Source: Desulfobulbaceae bacterium (GTDB taxonomy: Bacteria; Desulfobacterota; Desulfobulbia; Desulfobulbales; Desulfobulbaceae). From it: a stretch of DNA of 34,323 bases. The notes below the pieces were generated by a model. It saw only the letters and a program-made list of their open reading frames with translations, had not been told where the DNA came from and did not search any database. The DNA lies in contig JANTGH010000022.1 of the NCBI GenBank assembly GCA_024763055.1, positions 1 through 34,323 of the forward strand, written 5' to 3'. A program made the translations under genes and the position numbers. Below are positions 1 through 7,046 of the stretch, piece after piece; the first letter of the stretch is position 1; every line of letters starts with the position of its first letter.

Positions 1-97
1 AGTGTTCTGTGGCGGGTCTTAACTATACATGTAGTATGTTGAGAATCGCCACAGGACACACGACGCAGTAGATCGAAGTTTTTACGACGCCATCAAA
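1..97. repeat. Left terminal inverted repeat (97 bp)
   Basis: The first 97 bases recur exactly, as the reverse complement, in the last 97 bases of the window. The element is itself structured. Bases 2-14 pair with 47-59 (GTGTTCTGTGGCG against CGCCACAGGACAC, one mismatch), around a loop containing the palindrome TACATGTA. It ends in a TTTACGACGCCATCA-type REP arm. No transposase lies beside it. It could be a dispersed multicopy palindromic element at which the assembly broke, or genuine flanking repeats of the locus. Confidence 0.9.
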
Positions 98-112
98 TGA
101 TGGTTTCGTAAA
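81..112. repeat. REP-like hairpin
   Basis: TTTACGACGCCATCA, then AA, then TGATGGTTTCGTAAA forms a 15-bp stem with two mismatches. Its left arm lies inside the terminal repeat. It resembles extragenic palindromes common between genes in deltaproteobacteria (recalled from general knowledge, not searched). Confidence 0.6.
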
Positions 113-149
113 AAATCACGACTTGCTTCAAGATAGCTAAGCATAACAT

Positions 150-171
150 TCGCGGCTAAAGCCGCTCCTAC
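150..171. repeat. REP-like palindrome (GCGGCT-AA-AGCCGC family)
   Basis: TCGCGGCTAAAGCCGCTCCTAC contains the perfect palindrome GCGGCT-AA-AGCCGC. A closely related sequence is present as both arms of a larger inverted repeat at about 9544-9609. It resembles the REP elements that are mobilised by RAYT (TnpA-REP) transposases in proteobacteria. No such transposase is in this window. It lies just upstream of psd. Confidence 0.6.
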
Positions 172-221
172 CTTGAGTTGCAGGCAAGGCCCTCCTTAGT
201 AAAAATGCACAACGATACTCC

Positions 222-875
222 ATGAAACAACAACATATTCCCCTTGCCCGGGAAGGGTATCCCTTTATTGCCCTGTCCGGATTCATCACCTTCATCCTGG
301 CCCTGACCGGACCGGTCGCGCTTGCGTTCGCCGGCTTGGTCATCACATTATTTGTCGTCTATTTTTTTCGTGATCCATCACGAATACCCCCGGACAATCC
401 TGAGGCTATTCTGTCCCCTGCCGACGGCAGGGTTATCCTGATCAAAGAGATCGATGACGAACGATTTCTCAAAAAAAAGGCGTTGAAAATCTCGATCTTT
501 ATGAATGTGTTCAACGTGCATGTCAACCGCATCCCCCTGACAGGTACTGTGGAGGATATCTCTTTTAAACCCGGCAGGTTCTATTCCGCCGACAAGGACA
601 AGGCCGCCCTGCACAACGAATACAGTGCCGTCACCCTGACAACAACGGCTGGCATCCGCTATTGCGTGGTTCAGGTTGCCGGACTGATTGCCCGCCGGAT
701 TGTCTGCCGGGCGGAAAAGGGTGATACCATAAAATCCGGTGAGCGGTATGGACTTATTCGTTTCGGATCCCGCCTTGACCTATACCTGCCCCCCGGCACC
801 CGAACCAACGTTCAGCTTCGCGATAAGGTCAGGGCAGGGGAAACCATTCTTGCGTACCTCAAAGACAGGGCCTAA
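222..875 (+). CDS. psd: Phosphatidylserine decarboxylase proenzyme (short type)
   Basis: Decarboxylates phosphatidylserine to phosphatidylethanolamine at the inner membrane, the last step of bacterial PE synthesis. The 217-residue length fits the short Psd subgroup rather than the roughly 300-residue E. coli type. An N-terminal hydrophobic hairpin (about residues 15-48) is followed by the family motif FNVHVNRIP. The C-terminal RFGSRLDLY contains the Gly182-Ser183 pair where Psd proenzymes self-cleave to create the pyruvoyl cofactor. The ATG at 222 has no convincing Shine-Dalgarno sequence, but no better in-frame start is visible. The pathway partner pssA follows 273 bases downstream on the same strand. 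Identification is confident. Confidence 0.95.
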   Translation: MKQQHIPLAREGYPFIALSGFITFILALTGPVALAFAGLVITLFVVYFFRDPSRIPPDNPEAILSPADGRVILIKEIDDERFLKKKALKISIFMNVFNVHVNRIPLTGTVEDISFKPGRFYSADKDKAALHNEYSAVTLTTTAGIRYCVVQVAGLIARRIVCRAEKGDTIKSGERYGLIRFGSRLDLYLPPGTRTNVQLRDKVRAGETILAYLKDRA

Positions 876-915
876 ATTGCCCGATTGCATTTTTACCCGC
901 TTTCCTGGTATAGTG

Positions 916-950
916 CATCATGATGGACTTGTAAAAAGTCCAAGATGATG
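916..950. repeat. Extragenic hairpin in the psd-pssA gap
   Basis: TGGACTT-GTAAA-AAGTCCA forms a perfect 7-bp stem, extended by imperfect CATCAT/ATGATG arms. No T-run follows, so it is not a canonical intrinsic terminator. The core (GATGGACTTGTAAAAAGTCC) resembles the GATGGCGTCGTAAAAA core at the window ends and probably belongs to a related extragenic repeat family. It could also stabilise the psd mRNA 3' end. Confidence 0.5.
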
Positions 951-1045
951 TTAGCTGAAAACGTAAAACAATACGTTAACAGCTTAACACCGTTGGTTTC
1001 GTGTCTTTTTAATAAACCGGCAATCATAACAGACTCATAAAAAAT

Positions 1046-1075
1046 CTGAAACGGCATTATTCTGTGACGTATAAT
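1046..1075 (+). promoter_or_regulatory. Candidate sigma70 promoter for pssA
   Basis: A perfect -10 hexamer TATAAT at 1070-1075 is preceded, with an 18-bp spacer, by CTGAAA (4 of 6 matches to TTGACA). It lies about 75 bases before the pssA start. The prediction rests on consensus matching alone. Confidence 0.35.
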
Positions 1076-1148
1076 CGACGTGTTATAACGTTTCATCAGG
1101 GCAACTTTTTAAACAATACGCGACGCCCCACAACACAGGAATAAAAAT

Positions 1149-1904
1149 ATGGGAACACCAACTTCAAATAAATTTTATCCGCTCCCCTGCCTGCTGACCT
1201 GTACCAGCCTGTTCAGCGGATTTTACTCCATCGTTGCCTCCATTAACGGCCACTTCTATCCGGCAGCCATTGCCATTCTCGTTGCGGCTGTCTTTGACGG
1301 CCTTGACGGACGGGTGGCACGAATGACAGGATCCACTTCTAAATTCGGTATGGAACTTGATTCCCTGTGTGATCTGGTTTCCTTTGGGGTCGCTCCCGCG
1401 CTGCTGGCCTACCTGTGGGCATTGACCCCTTACGGTCGCTACGGATGGCTGGCTGCCTTCCTCTTTGTAGCCACTACCGCCCTTCGTCTCGCCCGTTTCA
1501 ACTCTGCGGCAGATAATGAAAACAAGGGTCACGATTTTGTAGGCCTCCCCTGTCCGGCCGCTGCGGGCATGATCGCAACCGCAGTCATGTTCTGTCGGTT
1601 TCTGGGGGCCGATGAAACAGTCAAGCATATTTCCTTGCTGCTTCTGGTCTACGTCCTCTCATATCTCATGGTTTCCACGCATCGATATTTAAGTTTTAAA
1701 CAAATCAATATTTCACGGGAAAAAAAATTTCAGGTCCTGGTCGGGATGGTACTTCTCCTTATTTTATTAGCCACTGAACCCCCGATAACCTTGTTTATTG
1801 TCTCCTTTATCTATATATTCTCAGGACCATCCATGGCTGTTTACGGTTTCCTGACTCATCAAAGGAAAAAGCTGCCCGCAAAAAACAAGTCTGAAAAAGC
1901 GTGA
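1149..1904 (+). CDS. pssA: CDP-diacylglycerol--serine O-phosphatidyltransferase
   Basis: Makes phosphatidylserine from CDP-diacylglycerol and serine at the inner membrane, supplying the substrate of the upstream decarboxylase. The 251-residue protein is almost entirely membrane helices. It carries the CDP-alcohol phosphatidyltransferase signature DG(x)2AR(x)8G(x)3D(x)3D, visible as DGLDGRVAR starting at residue 50, then GMELDSLCD. The ATG is preceded by AGGA at good spacing (CACAGGAATAAAAATATG). This is the integral-membrane PssA type, not the phospholipase-D-like E. coli type. Together with psd it gives a complete PE branch. The C-terminus is short and lysine-rich, as is usual on the cytosolic side. 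Confidence 0.95.
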   Translation: MGTPTSNKFYPLPCLLTCTSLFSGFYSIVASINGHFYPAAIAILVAAVFDGLDGRVARMTGSTSKFGMELDSLCDLVSFGVAPALLAYLWALTPYGRYGWLAAFLFVATTALRLARFNSAADNENKGHDFVGLPCPAAAGMIATAVMFCRFLGADETVKHISLLLLVYVLSYLMVSTHRYLSFKQINISREKKFQVLVGMVLLLILLATEPPITLFIVSFIYIFSGPSMAVYGFLTHQRKKLPAKNKSEKA

Positions 1905-1940
1905 AACCAGCCGGTTTTCATCGTTGTAAAACAGCATACC

Positions 1941-2516
1941 GTGCGCATCACCGGAGGAACAGCCCTCGGCCGAACAATCATCGGTCCCAAACCTGCCCAT
2001 AACACTATTCGACCAACCAGCGACCGTGTTCGTGAGGCAATCTTTAATATACTTGCACCAACAGTTTCCGGAAACACCGTACTTGACCTGTTTGCAGGGA
2101 CCGGCGCTTTTGGCCTGGAGGCTTTAAGCCGTGGAGCGGAATCCGTTGTTTTTGTTGACCGGGACCGTGCCGCACTGGAACTCATTGGCCGCAACCTGCA
2201 GGCCTGTTGTCCAAATGCCGCGACACGCGCGTTTCAACTTGACCTTGCCCGAACTTCAAGTCTTGGCCGTTTGCAAAAGCATTTACCGGAAAATTATAGA
2301 TTTAATCTCGTTTTTCTTGACCCTCCCTATGAAAAAAAACTGGCTGAAAACCTGCTGAAGATGGTAGGATTATCAGGAATTATTGGCGATGAGTCTCTTG
2401 TGATTGTTGAAGAACAACACAACCAGAAACTTCCGGCGACAATCAACCGGCTTACGTTAACAGACAGACGCCGCTATGGCGAAACCGGCCTCTGGTTTTA
2501 TACCGCTTGCTCCTGA
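1941..2516 (+). CDS. rsmD: 16S rRNA (guanine(966)-N2)-methyltransferase
   Basis: Methylates G966 of 16S rRNA in the small subunit, using S-adenosylmethionine. It begins at a GTG and opens with MRITGGTALGR, the typical RsmD N-terminus. It has the SAM-binding loop VLDLFAGTGAFGLEA and the catalytic N-methyltransferase motif DPPY (in VFLDPPYEKK). At 191 residues it is of family length. It lies 36 bases after pssA. Its 3' end abuts coaD, a pairing (rsmD-coaD) that is widespread in bacteria and supports both calls. Confidence 0.95.
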   Translation: MRITGGTALGRTIIGPKPAHNTIRPTSDRVREAIFNILAPTVSGNTVLDLFAGTGAFGLEALSRGAESVVFVDRDRAALELIGRNLQACCPNAATRAFQLDLARTSSLGRLQKHLPENYRFNLVFLDPPYEKKLAENLLKMVGLSGIIGDESLVIVEEQHNQKLPATINRLTLTDRRRYGETGLWFYTACS

Positions 2517-2523
2517 AAAACAA

Positions 2524-3057
2524 ATGCACTGCACCGAGCAAAACATACAAATAAGCTCACCCGACCTGACCACGGCCGTATATCCGGGCACCTTTGACCC
2601 GATCACCAACGGCCATCTTGACATCGTTGAACGTGCGCTTGGCCTCTTTGACCGGATTATCATTGCCGTGGCCGTCAATGCCGGTAAGCAGCCGTTGTTT
2701 TCCCTTGAGGAACGCATCAACCTGATCAGGCAATGTTTCAAACACGCTGACCGGGTTGAGGTTGCCGCCACAGACGGCCTTGTTGTCGATTATGCCGAAC
2801 AAAGGGAAGCTTGCGCCATTGTCCGCGGCCTGCGGGCCGTTTCCGACTTCGACTACGAATTCCAGCTGGCCCTCATGAACAGAAAACTGGCTCGCAGGGT
2901 GGACACGGTTTTTCTCATGACCGGTTTTCGCTGGATTTATATCAGCTCAAGCATTATCAAGGATGCGGCCAAGCATAATGGGAATATCAGTGGTCTGGTT
3001 CCGGTTCATGTACAACAGGCTTTATATAATAAATACCATGCCGACCACAAAGGCTGA
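2524..3057 (+). CDS. coaD: Phosphopantetheine adenylyltransferase
   Basis: Transfers AMP to 4'-phosphopantetheine, the penultimate step of coenzyme A synthesis, in the cytosol. The family hallmarks are AVYPGTFDPITNGHLDI (nucleotidyltransferase T/HxGH motif), VRGLRAVSDFDYEFQ, and YISSSIIKDAA near the C-terminus. The ORF track begins at 2476, which would overlap rsmD by 41 bases and add 16 unusual residues. The ATG at 2524, just after the rsmD stop, is preferred and gives 177 residues. That still leaves about 16 residues before the usual Met-X-X-AVYPGTFDP start. Neither start has a clear Shine-Dalgarno sequence. Function is confident, start less so. Confidence 0.93.
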   Translation: MHCTEQNIQISSPDLTTAVYPGTFDPITNGHLDIVERALGLFDRIIIAVAVNAGKQPLFSLEERINLIRQCFKHADRVEVAATDGLVVDYAEQREACAIVRGLRAVSDFDYEFQLALMNRKLARRVDTVFLMTGFRWIYISSSIIKDAAKHNGNISGLVPVHVQQALYNKYHADHKG

Positions 3058-3481
3058 TTCCGACGCCGGCCGGGATCGTCGTCATTTCTTAGCCCGCTTT
3101 CTGCAATGGACTCTCGGTCTTTTTTCCCTTATTCTTGTCTATCCACTGCTCCGTTTCTTAGGCTATACTGTCAAACCCAAACCGCGTCACATGACCGTTG
3201 CCGCCCCCCTGCCCCTTTCCGGCTATCATACTGAACGGGATTTTATTCTCTTTGCCGGAGACGGCAAACCCTTTGCCGTTTCCCGAACCTGCACCCACCT
3301 GGGCTGCAGGGTCAACTTTCTCGAGGATAAACAGATTATCGAATGTCCCTGTCACCAGAGCAGGTTCAGTCCCCGTGGCAAGGTCCTTTCCGGACCGGCA
3401 AAAAAGAACCTGACAACCCTTGCGGTAGTAACAAAAAAGACAGCCGATGGAGAGGTAAAAGACTATATTGTGACCCTGTGA
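3038..3481 (+). CDS. Rieske [2Fe-2S] iron-sulfur protein of a cytochrome bc/b6f-type complex
   Basis: High-potential electron carrier of a quinol-oxidising membrane complex. It has an N-terminal anchor helix (about residues 22-44, LGLFSLILVYPLLRFLGY). The folded domain contains both cluster motifs: CTHLGC (Cys85, His87, Cys90) and CPCHQSRF (Cys103, Cys105, His106). By family rule Cys85/His87 and Cys103/His106 bind the cluster and Cys90-Cys105 form the disulfide. The track starts at 2963, deep inside coaD. The ATG at 3038 (MPTTKADSD) gives a normal 147-residue protein overlapping coaD by 20 bases. Its TGA shares one base with the next ATG, indicating translational coupling to cytochrome b. Confidence 0.92.
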   Translation: MPTTKADSDAGRDRRHFLARFLQWTLGLFSLILVYPLLRFLGYTVKPKPRHMTVAAPLPLSGYHTERDFILFAGDGKPFAVSRTCTHLGCRVNFLEDKQIIECPCHQSRFSPRGKVLSGPAKKNLTTLAVVTKKTADGEVKDYIVTL

Positions 3482-4332
3482 TGACGGGAATAAAAGAAAA
3501 AATCAGAGAAAAGATCATCCGTAATCGCTGGGGCGGGCAGACACTTGTCAGTCTGTACATATCCGTCCTCTCGGGGATTGTCCTAGCCCTCCAGTACAAC
3601 CCGGCAGAGCCCTTCTATTCCACGGCAACCCTTGAACTTGTTGTTCCCTATGGGGCCTTCTGGAGGGCCCTGCATTACTATTCAAGCCAGGCGTTTTTCC
3701 TGCTGCTTCTCTGTCATCTCGCCGTGATTATCTATCAGAAGGATACTTCCTTTCACCGCATCCCGTGGATCAGGTTGACCGCAAGCGTCCCGGTGGCCAT
3801 CCTCCTGCTGTTCACCGGATATGTCCTGCGCGGTGACGCCACCGGCGAAGCGGCCGGCGCCATTGCAGAACACATCGCCCTGTCCATCCCGATCTTCGGC
3901 AAACCGCTCAACGCCCTGCTCTTTGATATCATGGCCAACGGCATGCTCAAAGTCTATGTCAATCACCTGATCGGCCTGATGGTTTTAGGCGGCATCTGCG
4001 TCTGGCCGCATCTCAGGCGCTATACGGCTTCTTTTCAGCAGCATATTTTTCTTGTTTTTTCCCTCCTGGCCCTCTCCATTGTTTTCCTTACCCCTATGGA
4101 GCCGGACAAGATCGGCCTGACCCATATCACCGGACCATGGTTTTTTTTAGGGCTGCAGGAGTTATTACGTTACATCCCCCCATTCTGGGCCGGGGCCGTG
4201 GTTCCGGCAATGCTGCTCGGCGCCCTGTTCCTGTTGCCAAAGCAGGAACACAAAAGGAGACTCACCCTGTTCTTTATAGTGGCCTGGATGCTGGGATATG
4301 CAATACTGACCTGGATCAGCTACAATAGATAA
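3481..4332 (+). CDS. Cytochrome b (compact b6 plus subunit IV-like fusion)
   Basis: Di-heme membrane subunit that would oxidise (mena)quinol with the adjacent Rieske protein. The real start is the ATG at 3481 overlapping the Rieske stop, not 3343. The 283-residue product has about seven predicted helices. Two His pairs have b6-type spacing: HYYSSQAFFLLLLCH (HX13H) and HLIGLMVLGGICVWPH (HX14H). The C-terminal third has THITGPWFFLGLQELLRY in the place of the usual PEWY quinol-site motif, then two hydrophobic segments, so it looks like b6 and a shortened subunit IV in one chain. No cytochrome c1 or f is encoded next to it. The electron acceptor of the complex is therefore unknown from this window. 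Confidence 0.9.
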   Translation: MTGIKEKIREKIIRNRWGGQTLVSLYISVLSGIVLALQYNPAEPFYSTATLELVVPYGAFWRALHYYSSQAFFLLLLCHLAVIIYQKDTSFHRIPWIRLTASVPVAILLLFTGYVLRGDATGEAAGAIAEHIALSIPIFGKPLNALLFDIMANGMLKVYVNHLIGLMVLGGICVWPHLRRYTASFQQHIFLVFSLLALSIVFLTPMEPDKIGLTHITGPWFFLGLQELLRYIPPFWAGAVVPAMLLGALFLLPKQEHKRRLTLFFIVAWMLGYAILTWISYNR

Positions 4333-4382
4333 AAAGACTGAAAAAAACAGGATCTCCCTCCTCAGGTAACGAATAAAACCCC

Positions 4383-4411
4383 TTGCAAGCGTACGTTTTC
4401 CGAAGTAATAT
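4383..4411 (+). promoter_or_regulatory. Candidate sigma70 promoter for the response-regulator operon
   Basis: TTGCAA, a 17-bp spacer, then TAATAT (4 of 6 matches at each hexamer), about 70 bases before the response-regulator ATG in the 147-base gap after the cytochrome b gene. Weak prediction from consensus alone. Confidence 0.25.
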
Positions 4412-4479
4412 TATCCAAGTTGCTTATTATCAGGTGATTACTTTGGGCAATCAGGCCGTCCACACACAGCCCCTTAACA

Positions 4480-5247
4480 ATGCAAGGGAAAAAAATAAAG
4501 CAGCATTTGTTACCCATGCTTAACAAACAGCCCTACAACATCCTGATTGTCGAAGACGATACCGGTATTGCGGAAATGCTGCGATTTTTTTTTGTATCAC
4601 AGGGGATGACCGCTGCCGTTGCTTCGGATGGAAATCAGGCGCTGGAGATCATCCCGGCATTTCAACCTGATATTATTATTCTCGATATTATACTCCCCTA
4701 TCTTGACGGCCTGTCCGTATTAGGCAGACTACGCGCCAATGCCGTGTCCATCCCGGTAATTCTCCTTACGGAAAAAAAATCTGTTGAAGAAAAACTACAG
4801 GGTTTTGATTTTGGTGCCGATGATTATGTAACAAAACCATTCAGCTTAAGGGAGTTGTTAGCCAGAATTCAAGCAGTTCTGCACCGTAACAAATCATCAA
4901 ACGCGTCGGGTATGAACCGGACAATTACTCTTGAGCCATTGACCATTAACCCGATGCAGCGGGAAGTAACGCTTTCGGACGGAACTGTCCTGCCACTGAC
5001 AAAAACAGAATTTAACCTTTTGTACTTTTTTGCTGAAAAAATCGGTCAGGTGGTGCCCCATTCCGTCATTTTAAAAACCATATTGGGGTATGACCCGGAC
5101 AGCCAGACAAAAGCGCTGGTCATGCATATTGCCAATATCAGAAAAAAATTAAAAACCCAGAACATCACCACGCTGCAGCTTAAGGCTGTGCCTGGGATCG
5201 GTTATAAACTGATTGACGATTCGGTCACTGACAAAAACAGACGATGA
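4480..5247 (+). CDS. OmpR/PhoB-family two-component response regulator
   Basis: Cytosolic transcription factor. The receiver domain (about residues 19-135) shows the acidic pocket VEDD, the phospho-acceptor Asp69 in ILDIILPYLDG and the conserved Lys of DDYVTKPFSLREL. The C-terminal winged helix (about 150-250) has PLTKTEFNLLYFF and GIGYKLID, typical of the Trans_reg_C family. The ATG at 4480 is the track start. An alternative ATG at 4516 would put the start a few residues before the receiver domain. Neither has a good Shine-Dalgarno sequence. It is followed by an exported FecR-type protein and a CHASE2 histidine kinase on the same strand, so it is most likely the partner of that kinase. Candidate targets are the adhesin and export genes beginning at 9818. 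Confidence 0.93.
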   Translation: MQGKKIKQHLLPMLNKQPYNILIVEDDTGIAEMLRFFFVSQGMTAAVASDGNQALEIIPAFQPDIIILDIILPYLDGLSVLGRLRANAVSIPVILLTEKKSVEEKLQGFDFGADDYVTKPFSLRELLARIQAVLHRNKSSNASGMNRTITLEPLTINPMQREVTLSDGTVLPLTKTEFNLLYFFAEKIGQVVPHSVILKTILGYDPDSQTKALVMHIANIRKKLKTQNITTLQLKAVPGIGYKLIDDSVTDKNRR

Positions 5248-5340
5248 ATGGTCTTCTCAGGGGATGACGGTAAAAACGCCTTTTATACATCCATTCCCCT
5301 GTTGTTAGTTTTTTTTATTTTCAGAAACCACACGGACCAA

Positions 5341-7032
5341 ATGGCCATGAAGACAACACATAATACACACTATAGGCAGGTATTTTTTTCCACGCTTATC
5401 CTGACACTAACGTTTCTTTTCCAGGCGGCTCTTTTAATGCCTTCGCAGGCGGAAACTCTGGTTCCGCTTCATGTCCAAAAGGGGACAAATCTGATCCGCA
5501 TTGCCCGACAATACTGCACCAACCCGTCGGACTGGAAAACCATTGCTGCGGTCAACCGCCTAAAAAGCCCATACATCATCTACTCCAGATCCACCATTCA
5601 AGTTCCCCTGTCCATCTTGCGCACCAAGAGCATCTCCGCAAAAGTTGCCTCTATAAGCGGCTCTCCTATTCTTGTCACCGGTGATTCCCAAACCAGGGAG
5701 ATCCGCAAAGGTGACCTTGTTCTGCCGGGCCAGACCGTTGTCACCGAGGACGACGAGTATGTACACCTTATCTACCCCAACAACAAACATACCAGGATCG
5801 GCCCGCAATCAAAGATGCTGCTGGTCTACCTGATGCGGCTTGCCGACGATAATCTCCAAGCGGAATTTTTGTTAAAAAACGGGAGAATTACCCATAAGGT
5901 AAACAAAAAACTTGGCGCAAACGAACATTTCAGAACCAGAACGCCGATGGCCATCACCGGCATTCGTGGCACGGAGTTCCGTATTAAAATAGAGAACCAG
6001 GAAACAAATATCGTTGAAACGCTCAAAGGAAAAGTTGCTCTTTCCGCTGCCGGCAAACAGATCCTGATAAAAAAAGGCGAGGGATCAAAGGTCAAAGAGG
6101 GCCGCCCCCCTGAACCACCCCACGCCCTGCCGCCCAGCCCGAAGCTGCCGCAGATGAGAGATATCTATCGTACCCTGCCGGTAACTTTTGCCGCCCCGGC
6201 ACAAAAAAACATCCAATCCATGCGCCTCAGGGTCACGTCCGACATCAAGGGACTGAACACGCTTGTTGAGCAAAACGCCAAACCTGGACAAAACTTTACC
6301 CTGTCTTCACTGACCGACGGCCACTATTTTCTTTTTTTTACCGGCACGGATAAACAAGGCTTTGAAAGTCTGGCTGCAGGACCCGCCCCCCTGCATATCA
6401 GGACCAATCCGGGAGCACCTATTATCTCCAGCCCGAACAATAACCGTAAAATCTTTGACACCACCGTTACAATTCGCTGGCTGAAATCCGATCAGGCTGA
6501 TCACTACAAGATTCAGCTGGCAACAGATCCCGAATTCACCAAGATAGTTGATGAACAGCAACTGAAAGAAGCCACGTATACCACCGCTGCCCTCAAACCG
6601 GGAAAATATTTCTTCCGTGTTCAATTAGTGACAGGCGACGGCTTTGAAACATTGTTTTCCAGTTCTCTTGCCTGGGAAGTTATGGCCCGGCCGAAATTAG
6701 GCAACCTGAACACCTCGGCCCAAGGTAAGGAAGGCGGCATCACACTTCAATGGCCGGCCATGGCTGATACCGCTGGTTATGCGCTGCAGATCGCAAACGA
6801 CAAGGAATTCACAGATATTATCGTCTCCGAAAACAACCTGACAGAGCCGTCTTATACCATTAATTTTCTTATTGTCTCCGGAGAGTATTACGTCCGGATA
6901 CGCTCTATCACAAAGGATGGACAAAAAAGTCCCTGGACACCGCCGCAAACCATGACTATTGACTCTGATTCTTCATGGATGCCGCATGCCTTTGCCGCTC
7001 TTGGTTTCATTGTCCTGATCCTGATCTTTTAG
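5341..7032 (+). CDS. Exported LysM-FecR-Fn3-like domain protein
   Basis: The track begins at 5248, directly after the regulator stop. A start at the ATG of 5341 (or 5347) places a normal signal peptide at the N-terminus (hydrophobic stretch, then SQAETL) and is preferred, giving 563 residues. After it comes a LysM-like segment (HVQKGTNLIRIARQY, about residues 45-90). A FecR domain follows (IRKGDLVLPGQTVVTEDDEY to TPMAITGIRGTEFRIKI, about 110-255). There are then two or three Fn3-like units with the recurring ATDPEFT/ANDKEFT pattern, and a C-terminal hydrophobic helix. It is probably periplasmic or envelope-anchored. FecR-type proteins are often found beside CHASE2 sensors, as here, so a role in presenting an envelope signal to the kinase is plausible. 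The exact ligand is unknown. Confidence 0.85.
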   Translation: MAMKTTHNTHYRQVFFSTLILTLTFLFQAALLMPSQAETLVPLHVQKGTNLIRIARQYCTNPSDWKTIAAVNRLKSPYIIYSRSTIQVPLSILRTKSISAKVASISGSPILVTGDSQTREIRKGDLVLPGQTVVTEDDEYVHLIYPNNKHTRIGPQSKMLLVYLMRLADDNLQAEFLLKNGRITHKVNKKLGANEHFRTRTPMAITGIRGTEFRIKIENQETNIVETLKGKVALSAAGKQILIKKGEGSKVKEGRPPEPPHALPPSPKLPQMRDIYRTLPVTFAAPAQKNIQSMRLRVTSDIKGLNTLVEQNAKPGQNFTLSSLTDGHYFLFFTGTDKQGFESLAAGPAPLHIRTNPGAPIISSPNNNRKIFDTTVTIRWLKSDQADHYKIQLATDPEFTKIVDEQQLKEATYTTAALKPGKYFFRVQLVTGDGFETLFSSSLAWEVMARPKLGNLNTSAQGKEGGITLQWPAMADTAGYALQIANDKEFTDIIVSENNLTEPSYTINFLIVSGEYYVRIRSITKDGQKSPWTPPQTMTIDSDSSWMPHAFAALGFIVLILIF

Positions 7033-7046
7033 ATTACTGAAAAAAC

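Noticed and set aside
1164-1628. 154-aa minus-strand ORF opposite pssA; likewise 7941-8402 opposite the kinase
   Set aside because: Shadows of membrane or kinase genes on the other strand.
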